Assembly (NCBI RefSeq): GCF_001707885.1
Contig: NZ_MASS01000029.1
Coordinates: 1-52,700, forward strand
From: Desulfosporosinus cupriresistens
Lineage (GTDB): Bacteria; Bacillota; Desulfitobacteriia; Desulfitobacteriales; Desulfitobacteriaceae
Direction: 5' to 3'
DNA length: 52,700 nucleotides
This document shows, in pieces, positions 1-9,282 of this stretch (its first letter is position 1; each line of letters begins with the position of its first letter). Below the pieces are notes generated by a model that made no database searches, was not told the origin of the DNA, and worked only from the letters and a program-made list of their open reading frames with translations. The translations under genes and the position numbers were made by a program.

Positions 1-1245
1 ATGGATCCTTCGAATGCCACAGGGTATGCATACCCAATAGCTGCTTATATTAAGGGGGGAGCTGCCTATAATGCAAAAATGGGAAAAGCTGAAGATGTCG
101 GTATAAAAGTGATCAATCCACAAACATTAGAAGTAACGCTTGTCAATGTTGCTCCTTACTTTCTGGCTCTGACTGCATTTCCGACCTATTTTCCAGTTGA
201 TAAAAAGGTTGTTGAAGCGAATAAGGATTGGAACCTTAAAGCGGAGACATTTGTCAGTAATGGTCCTTTTCAAATGAAATCGTGGATTCATAATAAGGAA
301 ATCATCGTTGTGAAAAACGATAATTACTGGGATGCTAAATCGGTTAAAATTTCAGAACTTACGTTTAACCTTATTGAAGATCCTAAAGCTGCACTGACTG
401 CCTATGAAACAGGTCAAGTTGATGGAATAGATAGAGTTCCGGCAAGTGATACTTATCGTCTACTTAAATCGGGAGATCTTAAAATTGATCCTCAAGTAGG
501 TACCTACTATTATGCTTTTAATGTTACGAAGAAGCCTTTTGAAGACCCAAAAGTGCGCCAAGCCTTGACCTTATCGATCGATCGCCAGGAAATTATTGCT
601 GATGCAACCCAAACAAATGAAAAGCCGGCCTTTGCTTTTGTACCATACGGTATTAACGATGCCAATACAACTAAACAATTTCGCGATGTCGGCGGTGACT
701 ACTTCCAAGAAGACGTCGCAAAAGCTAAGAAACTCATGTCCGATGCGGGTTTCCCCGGTGGAAAAGGTTTTCCGGAAATCAAAATCCTATTTAATCCTAA
801 TTTCAATCACGAAAAAATTGCAACTCTTATCAAAGATATGTGGAGTAGAAACCTTGGAATCTCCGTTACACTTCGCAAAGAAGAAGGTCAAGTCTATTTG
901 AAATCGTTACAAAGCTTTGATTTTGATGTAGCTCGTGTTGGCTGGACTGTTGACTATATGGACCCACTGTCTTTATTGGATATTTTCACAAAAGGTGGTG
1001 CAAATAATAAAACTGGGTGGGCTAACCAACAATATGATACGCTTATTGCAGGAGTAAAGAAAAACCTGAACCCTGAGGCCCGCATGCAACAAATGCATGA
1101 TGCTGAAAAAATCTTAATGACTGAAATGCCTGTGATGCCTATCTATTATGAAAACCTTAAATACACTTCAAAGTCATTTGTTAAAGGTGTAATTCATTCG
1201 CCCCTTGGTCTTGTAGACTTTAAAAACGCATCTGTAGAAAAATAA
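1..1245 (+). CDS. Oligopeptide ABC transporter substrate-binding protein, OppA-like (5' end outside window)
   Basis: Extracellular peptide-binding component of an Opp/Dpp importer (SBP family 5). The visible 414 residues align end to end with the C-terminal part of the OppA at 3523-5151: both have the DGPFQ/NGPFQ-type motif, the KNDxYWD motif, an RQAL-LSIDR segment and the same ending KNASVE. The first codon in the window happens to be ATG, but it aligns with about residue 127 of the paralogue, so the signal peptide and lobe I start lie upstream and this is a truncated view, not a start. It is separated from oppBCDF by a two-component system and a second OppA, so the locus carries two binding proteins for what may be one permease. 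Family call is firm; peptide specificity cannot be read. Confidence 0.93.
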   Translation: MDPSNATGYAYPIAAYIKGGAAYNAKMGKAEDVGIKVINPQTLEVTLVNVAPYFLALTAFPTYFPVDKKVVEANKDWNLKAETFVSNGPFQMKSWIHNKEIIVVKNDNYWDAKSVKISELTFNLIEDPKAALTAYETGQVDGIDRVPASDTYRLLKSGDLKIDPQVGTYYYAFNVTKKPFEDPKVRQALTLSIDRQEIIADATQTNEKPAFAFVPYGINDANTTKQFRDVGGDYFQEDVAKAKKLMSDAGFPGGKGFPEIKILFNPNFNHEKIATLIKDMWSRNLGISVTLRKEEGQVYLKSLQSFDFDVARVGWTVDYMDPLSLLDIFTKGGANNKTGWANQQYDTLIAGVKKNLNPEARMQQMHDAEKILMTEMPVMPIYYENLKYTSKSFVKGVIHSPLGLVDFKNASVEK

Positions 1246-1249
1246 ACAT

Positions 1250-1274
1250 AAAACTTCGTAAAAAATGAAGTTTT
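1250..1274 (+). terminator. Possible weak terminator after the first OppA gene
   Basis: A perfect 8-bp inverted repeat (AAAACTTC/GAAGTTTT, 9-nt loop) begins five bases after the stop codon. The T run is part of the stem and is followed by CCAATTGG, so termination would be inefficient. Placement between two differently functioning genes supports the call. Confidence 0.35.
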
Positions 1275-1361
1275 CCAATTGGTAGGTCAACTTGACAGAG
1301 GTGAGATCAAATCGTAAAGTTGTCTTATTGGGGAGAGTTATACCCACTTGAAGCGGAAAAA

Positions 1362-1390
1362 TTATCAGTATTCCGATTTCATGTTACAAT
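1362..1390 (+). promoter_or_regulatory. Sigma-A-like promoter of the two-component genes
   Basis: TTATCA, a 17-bp spacer and TACAAT, with a TG one base before the -10 (extended -10). It lies 28 bp upstream of the histidine kinase start and downstream of the first OppA gene. Confidence 0.5.
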
Positions 1391-1417
1391 CTCATGAGTA
1401 GGAAGGTGGTAATTTAA

Positions 1418-2749
1418 GTGGGGAAAGTCGTAAGGTCGCGGAAAATATGGATAGGAATTGGGTTGTTTTTGTTAGGTGTCTTAATTCCACTTTGGTTAAA
1501 ACCGCAACTTCTGAGGTTAGATCAATTACTCCAAACGATGGATCATAGAACTGACGGAAATGCGTTAATGATTGACGCATTTCTTACTGTATCAATTAAT
1601 ACCATTATTACCACCCCCCAGTTTCTCAGTGTGGTGATGCTAGGGGATGGAATGGCAGATGTTTTCAATCGTCCTGCCTTAAAGACTATCGTTCCCCTGG
1701 TTGCTGTGCCACTCGCTTATGTTATTGTTAATGTAATGACGCCGCTAAACTATAGTTTTGGAGCTACAGATATTTTCCTTTGGCTTACGATCGTGGTTAT
1801 GCAGCAACTAAGCAAACAAAAATTGAATATGGGAATGAAATTACTGGTTTTCTCCCAACTGATTTTTGGTGTTGCTTGGTTAAATCAAGTTCCTTTTCTT
1901 ACTCAATATGGTTTCGGACGAGGTTCTCTATCGATAAAAGTAAAGCAGGCAGCGATTCAACTTGGATTTGGTCGAGTGCTCGCCCTTTATGCGAATGTAC
2001 TGTTTTTTATCTTCGTGGCTAGCGCTCTCACTTTATGGATTTACTTGATTTTATATATGGAAAAATGGTCTATTTCTCAGGACCTGCATCGTGCTCAACT
2101 TGAAGCTCATGAATCTCGATCAGGACGTGAGGTTCTTCATCTTGTCCATGACCTTAAAACTCCACTTGCTACAGTCGAAGGATTGGTTTCTTTAATGGAA
2201 ATACGATGGCCCGATCCTAAGATGCAAGAATACTGTCAAACCATTTATGGCTCGATTCAAGCGATGAGTAGAATGGTTTCGGAAATTTTGTATGAGGATC
2301 GAAAGAACTGGTGTGAGCTTAAAGAATTAATTGATTATATTCGAGCTAGTCGGCTAAGTGGAACTAATTTATTGGTGGATATTGAGTTAGAGGAAGAACC
2401 TCACCCGATTATTTACATTAATAAAATTAGGCTGACTCGAGCAATCATAAATTTAATTGATAATGCCTTGGATGCCACTCGAGAGCAAGACAATGGAAGA
2501 GTAGTCCTGCGCGCGAAAACATTGCCAGACGCAGTTATATTAGAGGTTGAAGACAATGGGCATGGTATTCTGGCAAACGATGTAAAAAAAATCTGGAAAA
2601 CCGGATACAGCACTAAAAACCATCCTGGAGTTGGTTTAGCTTTTGTGCGACAGGTAGCGGAAGGTCATGAGGGATCCGTTAATATAAAAAGTGAAGTGGG
2701 GCAGGGGACGAAAGTTTGGATAACCCTGCCATTGGGAGAAAGCCAATGA
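1418..2749 (+). CDS. Membrane sensor histidine kinase
   Basis: Probable sensor of a two-component system. GTG start, chosen because GGAAGGTGG lies 8 nt upstream. Residues 1-225 hold about six hydrophobic segments and no recognisable extracytoplasmic PAS domain. The cytoplasmic part has an H-box HDLKTP near residue 243 (phospho-acceptor His), an N-box LIDNALDAT near 348, a G1 box DNGHGI near 378 and a G2 box GVGLAFV near 408, so it should be an active kinase. Its last codons overlap the response regulator (ATGA), which points to co-transcription and coupled translation. The signal is unknown; the position between two OppA genes suggests control of peptide uptake, which is inference. Confidence 0.9.
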   Translation: MGKVVRSRKIWIGIGLFLLGVLIPLWLKPQLLRLDQLLQTMDHRTDGNALMIDAFLTVSINTIITTPQFLSVVMLGDGMADVFNRPALKTIVPLVAVPLAYVIVNVMTPLNYSFGATDIFLWLTIVVMQQLSKQKLNMGMKLLVFSQLIFGVAWLNQVPFLTQYGFGRGSLSIKVKQAAIQLGFGRVLALYANVLFFIFVASALTLWIYLILYMEKWSISQDLHRAQLEAHESRSGREVLHLVHDLKTPLATVEGLVSLMEIRWPDPKMQEYCQTIYGSIQAMSRMVSEILYEDRKNWCELKELIDYIRASRLSGTNLLVDIELEEEPHPIIYINKIRLTRAIINLIDNALDATREQDNGRVVLRAKTLPDAVILEVEDNGHGILANDVKKIWKTGYSTKNHPGVGLAFVRQVAEGHEGSVNIKSEVGQGTKVWITLPLGESQ

Positions 2750-3372
2750 GAATATTAATTATGGACGATGACCAGTCTCTTCGTTATATGCTGAGTGAAA
2801 TATTTAAATTTGTTGGTTGGGAACCCGAGGCCTATCCTAATGGAAGAGCCGGAATTGAGGGGTTTCTCAAGCATGGCGCGGATATCATTTTAGTGGATTA
2901 TCATATGCCGGAAATTGATGGCTTAGAAACAGTTCGTCTAATTCGGGAACAAGATCAGCAAATACCAATCCTTGTACTTACCGTTGATGAAAGGCAGGAA
3001 ATTGCCGATCGTTTTTTAGATGTAGGTGCCACCGATTTTGCCCTTAAACCTGTCAAAGCACCTGATTTAATTGCTCGCGTGCAACTGCATAAACGACTGT
3101 TGGATATGACGAAAACTTTTCAAGCAACACCTAAAGTCCAAGACGAAGTGTTCGTAACCAAGGGAATTAGCAAGCCGACGCTATCTTATATCGAACGATA
3201 TCTAACGACTTGCCAGCAACCTTCCACAGTAGAGGAAATTTCCAAGGAATTATCCCTCGCCGTTCCCACCGTTTATCGCTATCTGATGTATCTTGTTCAA
3301 AATGGTAAAGTAAAACCAATTCCTAGTTACAAAAAAATAGGACGACCGAAAAATCGATATTGTTGGATTTAA
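2746..3372 (+). CDS. Response regulator, CitB/DcuR-like
   Basis: Partner of the kinase just upstream. The start is ATG at 2746, overlapping the kinase TGA and preceded by GGGAGAA; a start at 2716 would extend into the kinase and has no ribosome site. Receiver domain at residues 1-120 with the acidic pair DD near 7-8, phospho-acceptor D in the ILVDYHMPEIDG segment, and the conserved K in LKPVKAP. The C-terminal helix-turn-helix near residues 160-208 ends in a KxxGRPxxRY motif, typical of the CitB/DcuR class that activates transport genes in Bacillus. A single dedicated target cannot be proven; oppA and oppBCDF directly downstream are the natural candidates. Confidence 0.9.
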   Translation: MRILIMDDDQSLRYMLSEIFKFVGWEPEAYPNGRAGIEGFLKHGADIILVDYHMPEIDGLETVRLIREQDQQIPILVLTVDERQEIADRFLDVGATDFALKPVKAPDLIARVQLHKRLLDMTKTFQATPKVQDEVFVTKGISKPTLSYIERYLTTCQQPSTVEEISKELSLAVPTVYRYLMYLVQNGKVKPIPSYKKIGRPKNRYCWI

Positions 3373-3456
3373 CGCAACCTTTTAAGGAGTCCCAAGGGGG
3401 ATTCTCTCAAATCCGGCAAATATAATCAAATTAATACTTTTTATCTTTTTTATTTC

Positions 3457-3485
3457 TTTAGTTGGTCCATGCATTTTGTTATAAT
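3457..3485 (+). promoter_or_regulatory. Possible promoter of oppA
   Basis: A perfect TATAAT at 3480-3485, 37 bp before the oppA start, with only a poor -35 (TTTAGT) at 17 bp. A weak -35 would fit a promoter needing an activator such as the response regulator next door. A weak hairpin at 3386-3405 lies upstream. Confidence 0.35.
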
Positions 3486-3522
3486 AACTAAAAATGCTGC
3501 ACATTAATTAAGGAGGATACAT

Positions 3523-5151
3523 ATGACTAACGCAAAAAGGTTGATTGCTGGAATCTCAACCACTATGCTACTTGCCGGGCTACTTACAGGGTGTGGTGGA
3601 AACACGGCTCAATCAGGCAGTGCGGGAAATTCTAAGCAATTATTAAAAATGACTTTGCTGGCAGAACCGCAGGCCCTGGACACATCAGTTGCTAACGCCG
3701 CCGTATCGTTTGATATTCTGAATGCGATTAACGAAGGCCTCTATCGATTAGGAGCAAACGGAGAACCGATACCTGCTTTAGCTGCTTCGATGCCGGTGAT
3801 TACGAACGAAGGAAAGACTTATACAATCAAGCTACGGGATAACATCAAATGGTCAGATGATTCACCAGTGACGGCAAAAGATTTCGAATATGCTTGGAAG
3901 CGTACGTTGGATCCAAAAACAAAAGCGGATTACGCCTTTATGGTTGCTTGGATTAAAGGTGGAGATGCCTTCATGAACGGAAAGGGGAGCGCTGACCAGG
4001 TTCAGGTCAAAGCAATTGATGACAAAACCCTCACGTTCACACTGGAGAACCCAATTCCTTTTATGACGGCCCAACTCTCTTTCCCAGTCTTTTTCGCAGA
4101 AAAGCAAGAGTTTGTCGAGAAATATGGTGACAAGTATGCTGCTGATGCTGACAAGCTGTTGTTCGATGGTCCTTTCCAACTAAGCAAATGGGATCATGAA
4201 CAAAGTTTGACCTTAGTGAAAAACGATAAATATTGGGACAAAGATAATGTAAAACTGAATGAAGTAGATGTTCAAATCGCTTCGGACAATAATACCTTAG
4301 CTAACTTGTATCAATCCAACGCCATCGATGTAGCTCGCATCACCCGAGACCAGGTGGATCAATGGAAAGCTAAGCCCGATTATCAGATTTCACCCCAACT
4401 CTATATTACCTACGTAGAGATGAATGAAGCTGTGCCAGCCTTGAAAAACGATAAAATTCGTCAGGCTCTGGCTTTGTCGATTGATCGCAGCAATTTAGTC
4501 GATATTGTATTCCATGATGGAAGCCAAGCGCCGACTGGATTCGTACCGAATGGGACTATGGACGGAAACAATAAAGAGTTCCGTAAAGATGCAGGAAATG
4601 TACTGCCGAAATATGATCCAGCCAAAGCCAAAACATTATTAGCTCAAGGATTAAAAGAAGCAGGACTTACCTCCTTCCCAATCTTAAAATTCACAGGTGA
4701 TGATACCGAAGATGGGAAAAAGGCTTTGGAATTTATCCAAGGGCAATGGAAACAAAATCTTGGGATTGATGTAACAGTTGAGTCGATTCCCCACAAACTG
4801 AGGATTGAACATGGACAAACGCATCAATTCGATCTGTTGTTATTTAACTGGGGTGCGGATTATAATGACCCAATGACTTTCCTAGATTGCCATGAATCAA
4901 CTTCTTCCTTCAACGAAAGTCAGTTTAAAGATCCAGAGTACGATCAATTGATTGAAAAAGCTAAAGCAGAACCTGATGGAGCGAAACGTGCTCAATATTT
5001 AGTTGATGCTGAAAAGATTTTAGTTGCTAAAATGCCAGTTGCTCCCGTGAATTTCCGTGCTTATTCCTATCTGGTTAAACCAAACGCCAAAAATATTTTA
5101 TTCTTCCCTTATGGTTCAGAGTGGGATCTCAAAAACGCATCTGTCGAATAG
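3523..5151 (+). CDS. oppA: Oligopeptide ABC transporter substrate-binding lipoprotein OppA
   Basis: Binds peptides outside the membrane and hands them to OppBC. The 542-residue product has a lipoprotein signal peptide with lobox LLTGC (Cys24 lipidated) and the family 5 SBP fold: YRLGANGEP near residue 86, a KWSDDSPVTAKDFEYAW segment near 110, and a GPFQLSKWD segment near 217. AGGAGG lies 6 nt before ATG. It is complete, unlike its paralogue at the left edge, and is followed by a strong terminator before oppB, an arrangement that often gives excess binding protein over permease. Confidence 0.95.
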   Translation: MTNAKRLIAGISTTMLLAGLLTGCGGNTAQSGSAGNSKQLLKMTLLAEPQALDTSVANAAVSFDILNAINEGLYRLGANGEPIPALAASMPVITNEGKTYTIKLRDNIKWSDDSPVTAKDFEYAWKRTLDPKTKADYAFMVAWIKGGDAFMNGKGSADQVQVKAIDDKTLTFTLENPIPFMTAQLSFPVFFAEKQEFVEKYGDKYAADADKLLFDGPFQLSKWDHEQSLTLVKNDKYWDKDNVKLNEVDVQIASDNNTLANLYQSNAIDVARITRDQVDQWKAKPDYQISPQLYITYVEMNEAVPALKNDKIRQALALSIDRSNLVDIVFHDGSQAPTGFVPNGTMDGNNKEFRKDAGNVLPKYDPAKAKTLLAQGLKEAGLTSFPILKFTGDDTEDGKKALEFIQGQWKQNLGIDVTVESIPHKLRIEHGQTHQFDLLLFNWGADYNDPMTFLDCHESTSSFNESQFKDPEYDQLIEKAKAEPDGAKRAQYLVDAEKILVAKMPVAPVNFRAYSYLVKPNAKNILFFPYGSEWDLKNASVE

Positions 5152-5173
5152 TTAGATCAATTTAGAAAAGATA

Positions 5174-5205
5174 GAGGGGTTCCATCCGGAACCCCTTCCT
5201 TTTTA
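5174..5205 (+). terminator. Rho-independent terminator between oppA and oppB
   Basis: A 9-bp GC-rich stem (AGGGGTTCC/GGAACCCCT) with a 4-nt loop followed by TTCCTTTTT. It is 25 bp after oppA and 17 bp before oppB, so probably partial readthrough sets permease levels below OppA. Confidence 0.75.
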
Positions 5206-5221
5206 GTTTGTAGGAGGTGTT

Positions 5222-6154
5222 ATGATGTATCGTTTTATTCTGCGACGTTTCTGTTATATGTTGATCACGTTCTGGATGATTGTAACTGTGACTTTTGTGC
5301 TCATGCATAATTTGCCAGGTGATCCATTCGCCAATTCCGAGAAACTTTCTACCCAACAGAGGGCGTTATTGTCCAAAGAATACGGACTGGATCAGCCGAT
5401 TTCCGTTCAATATAAAGACTATCTCATTAACATAGCAAAGGGTGACTTAGGAGTATCTTTTGCTTATCCTACCCGTAGAGTCACTGAGATCATTAAACAG
5501 TCCTTCCCTGCATCAGCTGAACTTGGAATAGAATCAATTATTTTTTCTGTTTTAATTGGGTTGATTCTCGGGATTACAGCAGCTCTCAAACATAATAAAT
5601 CTTGGGATTATGGAGCGATGTTTATTGCTATTGTCGGTGTTTCAATTCCTTCATTTGTTCTGGGACCAATTTTGCAATATCTAGTGGGTGTCAAATGGGG
5701 GATTTTACCCGCGGCTCTTTGGGATGGACCCGCCAACCGAGTCTTACCCGCCTTGACCTTATCATTTATGACGATTGCTATAACTGCGAGAATGATGCGT
5801 ACCTCAATGCTTGATGTCCTTCATTCGGATTATATCAAAACAGCTCGGTCGAAAGGATTGTCTCAATTCTCTATTATCCTTAAGCATACCTTGCGTAATG
5901 CGATTCTACCGATCGTTACAGTTCTTGGACCTATAACAGTCAATGTTATTACGGGAACTCTTGTGGTAGAACAGATTTTTGCCATACCAGGCCTAGGAAA
6001 ATACTTTGTTCAGGCTGTTTATTCTAATGATTACACGTTAATCATGGGGTTAACCATCTTTTATAGTCTGTTGCTCATCGTGGTGATGTTCTTGACGGAT
6101 ATCGCCTACGGATTCATTGACCCTCGAATTCGTTTAGCGAAAGGGAGGAATTAA
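5222..6154 (+). CDS. oppB: Peptide ABC transporter permease OppB/DppB
   Basis: First transmembrane permease of the peptide importer, 310 residues with about six membrane helices. The N-terminus (RFILRRF then a hydrophobic helix and LPGDPF near residue 38) is typical of OppB, and the EAA-like cytoplasmic loop is present near residues 195-225 (DYIKTARSKGLS). Two adjacent ATG codons follow AGGAGG at 5212-5217; 5225 has the better spacing, so the protein may be one residue shorter. Gene order B-C-D-F follows with 4 to 17 bp gaps. Confidence 0.94.
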   Translation: MMYRFILRRFCYMLITFWMIVTVTFVLMHNLPGDPFANSEKLSTQQRALLSKEYGLDQPISVQYKDYLINIAKGDLGVSFAYPTRRVTEIIKQSFPASAELGIESIIFSVLIGLILGITAALKHNKSWDYGAMFIAIVGVSIPSFVLGPILQYLVGVKWGILPAALWDGPANRVLPALTLSFMTIAITARMMRTSMLDVLHSDYIKTARSKGLSQFSIILKHTLRNAILPIVTVLGPITVNVITGTLVVEQIFAIPGLGKYFVQAVYSNDYTLIMGLTIFYSLLLIVVMFLTDIAYGFIDPRIRLAKGRN

Positions 6155-6158
6155 TACT

Positions 6159-7076
6159 ATGCCGGAAGTCAGAGATAACCTGTTTGTCCCCGTTATAAAA
6201 CAGGCTGACCAACAAGAGAAAATTACTCGACCTTCGATCACCTATTGGCAAGATGCTCGGCGACGGTTGAGGAAAAATAAGTTCGCAATGGCCGGTTTCT
6301 ATTTCTTACTGGGAATTACTTTATTCGCTCTTCTTGGGCCGTTTTTACAAAAAAATGGGTATGATGTGCAACACCTGACAGCGAGAAATGAGATGCCCAA
6401 CAGCACATTTTGGTTTGGAACGGATGAATTCGGACGAGATCTTTGGGTTCGGCTCTGGTGGGGAACCCGTATCTCGTTGTTCATCGGGATTATGGCCGCG
6501 CTGATGGACTTGTTTATTGGGGTTCTTTATGGTGGAATTTCTGCCTATTACGGTGGGAAAATCGACGATATGATGCAGCGCTTTATTGAGGTGGTCTACT
6601 CCATTCCGTATTTATTGATCACGGTGTTACTCATAGTGATGATGGGATCGGGAATTTGGACGATTGTATTTGCCTACGGTATAACCGGTTGGATTTCGAT
6701 GGCTCGTCTGGTTCGAGGACAAATCCTTTCCTTGAAAGAACAAGAATACGTGTTGGCGGCCACCTCTTTGGGTGCCAGCCCTTGGCGAATCATTACCAAA
6801 CATCTTATTCCCAACGCGCTTAGTTTTATTATTATTCAGATTACCTTTACGATTCCTCAAGCTATTTTTACAGAAGCTTTTCTTTCCTTTCTCGGACTTG
6901 GAGTTAAAGTTCCCCTAGCTTCATTAGGAATGCTACTCTCGGATGGAGTTGGTTCGATGCGTGTATACCCCTGGAGATTGTTGTTCCCGGCCCTGGTCTT
7001 TTCGTTAATGATGGTCTCGTTTAATCTTCTCGGAGACGGTTTGCGTGATGCGCTTGATCCAAAATTTAGAAAATAA
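6159..7076 (+). CDS. oppC: Peptide ABC transporter permease OppC/DppC
   Basis: Second permease subunit, 305 residues. A hydrophilic N-terminus of about 45 residues precedes the first helix, as in OppC. GTDEFGRDLW near residue 88 is the OppC signature, and the EAA loop EYVLAATSLGASPWRII near residue 198 contacts the ATPases. GGGAGG lies about 10 nt before ATG, 4 bp after oppB. Confidence 0.94.
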   Translation: MPEVRDNLFVPVIKQADQQEKITRPSITYWQDARRRLRKNKFAMAGFYFLLGITLFALLGPFLQKNGYDVQHLTARNEMPNSTFWFGTDEFGRDLWVRLWWGTRISLFIGIMAALMDLFIGVLYGGISAYYGGKIDDMMQRFIEVVYSIPYLLITVLLIVMMGSGIWTIVFAYGITGWISMARLVRGQILSLKEQEYVLAATSLGASPWRIITKHLIPNALSFIIIQITFTIPQAIFTEAFLSFLGLGVKVPLASLGMLLSDGVGSMRVYPWRLLFPALVFSLMMVSFNLLGDGLRDALDPKFRK

Positions 7077-7090
7077 AAGGAAGTGTCCGT

Positions 7091-8086
7091 GTGGAAAACA
7101 TTCTGGAAGTAAAAGATCTAAAAGTATCTTTTCATACGTATGCGGGAGAAGTTCAGGCTGTGCGAGGCGTTTCCTTTGATTTAAAGAAAGGGGAAGTCTT
7201 AGCCATTGTGGGGGAATCTGGGTGTGGGAAATCAGTAACTTCTCAAACCATAATGCGATTAATTCCGAGCCCACCTTCCATTATCAAAGAAGGTTCAATT
7301 CTCTTTGACAAGAAGATAGACCTGTTGCAACTTACCCTAAAAGAAATGGAATCAATACGTGGTTCCGAAATTGGCATGATCTTTCAAGATCCAATGACAT
7401 CCTTAAATCCAACAATGACTATTGGCAAGCAAATCACCGAAGGATTAGTCAGACACCAAGGGCTCAGCAAGGAGAAAGCTCAAAAGCAAGCGATTGAACT
7501 ACTTTCGTTGGTAGGTATTCCTCGTCCTGAAACTCGGATAAAACAGTATCCGCATGAATTTTCGGGTGGGATGCGTCAACGGGTAATGATTGCTATTTCT
7601 CTGGCCTGTCGTCCCAAATTATTGATTGCTGACGAGCCCACTACGGCGCTCGATGTAACAATTCAAGCCCAAATCATCGATTTATTAAAGGATTTACAGG
7701 AGAAAATTGGCTCTTCAATTATCATTATTACGCACAATTTGGGAGTCGTTGCCGACATCGCTCAACGTGTGGTGGTTATGTATGCCGGAAAAATAGTGGA
7801 GCAAGGAACAGTGGATGACATTTTCTACCGTGCCCAGCATCCCTACACCTGGGGGCTTTTACATTCCATTCTACGGCTCGATGATGATGAAAAGAGCGAA
7901 CTAGTGCCAATTGAAGGAATGCCGCCGGATTTGTTAGCTCCTCCGCAAGGATGTGCTTTTGCTGCACGGTGTCCGCACGCTATGAACATTTGTTTAAATG
8001 AGGATCCGCAAACTCAGATTATACAAGATGAACATAGCATGGCTTGTTGGCTAATGGACAAGCGAATGAGGACGGAAATTCGCTAA
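7091..8086 (+). CDS. oppD: Peptide ABC transporter ATP-binding protein OppD
   Basis: First ATPase of the importer, 331 residues, GTG start after AAGGAAGTG. Walker A GESGCGKS at residues 41-48, signature SGGMRQR near 158, Walker B LLIADEP near 177 and the switch His in IITHNLG. The C-terminal oligopeptide-transporter extension carries Cys residues (CAFAARC, NIC, MACW), matching the cluster that binds an iron-sulfur centre in studied OppD proteins; that role here is by homology. Pairs with OppF just downstream. Confidence 0.95.
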   Translation: MENILEVKDLKVSFHTYAGEVQAVRGVSFDLKKGEVLAIVGESGCGKSVTSQTIMRLIPSPPSIIKEGSILFDKKIDLLQLTLKEMESIRGSEIGMIFQDPMTSLNPTMTIGKQITEGLVRHQGLSKEKAQKQAIELLSLVGIPRPETRIKQYPHEFSGGMRQRVMIAISLACRPKLLIADEPTTALDVTIQAQIIDLLKDLQEKIGSSIIIITHNLGVVADIAQRVVVMYAGKIVEQGTVDDIFYRAQHPYTWGLLHSILRLDDDEKSELVPIEGMPPDLLAPPQGCAFAARCPHAMNICLNEDPQTQIIQDEHSMACWLMDKRMRTEIR

Positions 8087-8103
8087 AGCAAGGAGGGAAC
8101 ACT

Positions 8104-9057
8104 GTGTCTGATCCAATTTTAGAAGTTAAAAATCTAAAAAAATATTTTCGCGTGACGAATGGCGTTTTGAAAGCCGTGGACAATGTCAATTTATCTATTC
8201 AACGGGGAGAAACCTTTGGCTTAGTGGGAGAATCGGGATGCGGAAAGTCTACTTTGGGACGCACAATTATGCGCTTATATAATACATCTGAGGGACAGGT
8301 TCTTTTTAATGGAGAGAATGTTCATCAGCTAAAAGGAAATAAATTGAGACAGTTTAATCGCCAAATGCAGATGGTGTTTCAAGATCCTTATGCTTCGTTA
8401 AACCCCCGGATGACCGTAGGAGATATCATTGCCGAAGGGATCGACATTCATAGATTATCTAGCGGTGTCAAACGACGGGAGCGGGTCTCTGAGTTGTTGC
8501 ATACAGTTGGTCTTCCCGAAGAGCATGCTTCCCGTTTCCCCCATGAGTTTTCCGGAGGACAAAGGCAACGAATTGGAATCGCGCGAGCCCTCGCGATCAA
8601 ACCCCAATTTATCGTTGCGGATGAGCCAGTCTCTGCGTTAGATGTTTCCGTACAAGCCCAGGTCATTAATTTGTTTAAGCGTCTACAAGAAGAAAATGGA
8701 CTAACCTATTTGTTTATTTCTCACGATTTAGCCATGGTCAAACATATTGCCGATCGAGTTGGAGTGATGTATTTAGGATCGTTGACCGAAGTTGCCCAGT
8801 CTAACGAATTATATCGTAATCCTCTTCATCCCTATACCGTAGCCTTATTATCTGCAATTCCAATCCCTGACCCTGAAGTGGAACGAAAACGGGAGAGAAT
8901 TATTTTAGAAGGGGATGTTCCTTCTCCGATTAATCCTCCACCGGGTTGTCGCTTTTTTGCTCGGTGTCCAAAAGCCATGCCTCAATGCCAAGTGGATACT
9001 CCGCGTTGGATTGAAGTGAAAACGGACCATTATGTAGCTTGTCATTTATATAAATAG
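8104..9057 (+). CDS. oppF: Peptide ABC transporter ATP-binding protein OppF
   Basis: Second ATPase of the importer, 317 residues. GTG at 8104 is chosen because AAGGAGGG sits 6 nt upstream and the protein then starts like family members (SDPILEVKNL); an ATG at 8044 would run through the end of oppD. Walker A GESGCGKST at residues 42-50, signature SGGQRQR, Walker B FIVADEP, D-loop SALD. A Cys-containing C-terminal motif (CRFFARC, QC, ACH) mirrors OppD. Last gene of the importer. Confidence 0.95.
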   Translation: MSDPILEVKNLKKYFRVTNGVLKAVDNVNLSIQRGETFGLVGESGCGKSTLGRTIMRLYNTSEGQVLFNGENVHQLKGNKLRQFNRQMQMVFQDPYASLNPRMTVGDIIAEGIDIHRLSSGVKRRERVSELLHTVGLPEEHASRFPHEFSGGQRQRIGIARALAIKPQFIVADEPVSALDVSVQAQVINLFKRLQEENGLTYLFISHDLAMVKHIADRVGVMYLGSLTEVAQSNELYRNPLHPYTVALLSAIPIPDPEVERKRERIILEGDVPSPINPPPGCRFFARCPKAMPQCQVDTPRWIEVKTDHYVACHLYK

Positions 9058-9206
9058 TCATATCCATCGGTCAACGGCCAGAAACTCAATGATTATTCGA
9101 CGACGTCGGTTACAGGCTTCCTAAACGGAGAACGGTAGCCGATGTCTGTTATTGTTCAAGAGTTAATATGGTTTAAATACATGTTTCGTTCGTTCTATGC
9201 TCAGGT

Positions 9207-9236
9207 TTGCCATTCTTTGATAAGCGATGTTACAAT
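9207..9236 (+). promoter_or_regulatory. Sigma-A-like promoter of the guanylate-kinase-like gene
   Basis: TTGCCA, an 18-bp spacer and TACAAT. Transcription from here would start near 9243, which rules out translation from the ATG at 9142 and supports the GTG start at 9283. Confidence 0.5.
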
Positions 9237-9282
9237 AGAATCTACAGTAAAGTGTAGTAGTGATTATGAGGGATGGGACGAT

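Noticed and set aside
9142..9282. N-terminal extension of the guanylate-kinase-like protein from ATG 9142
   Set aside because: It contains a good promoter (9207-9236), no ribosome site precedes the ATG, and the domain begins after GTG 9283.
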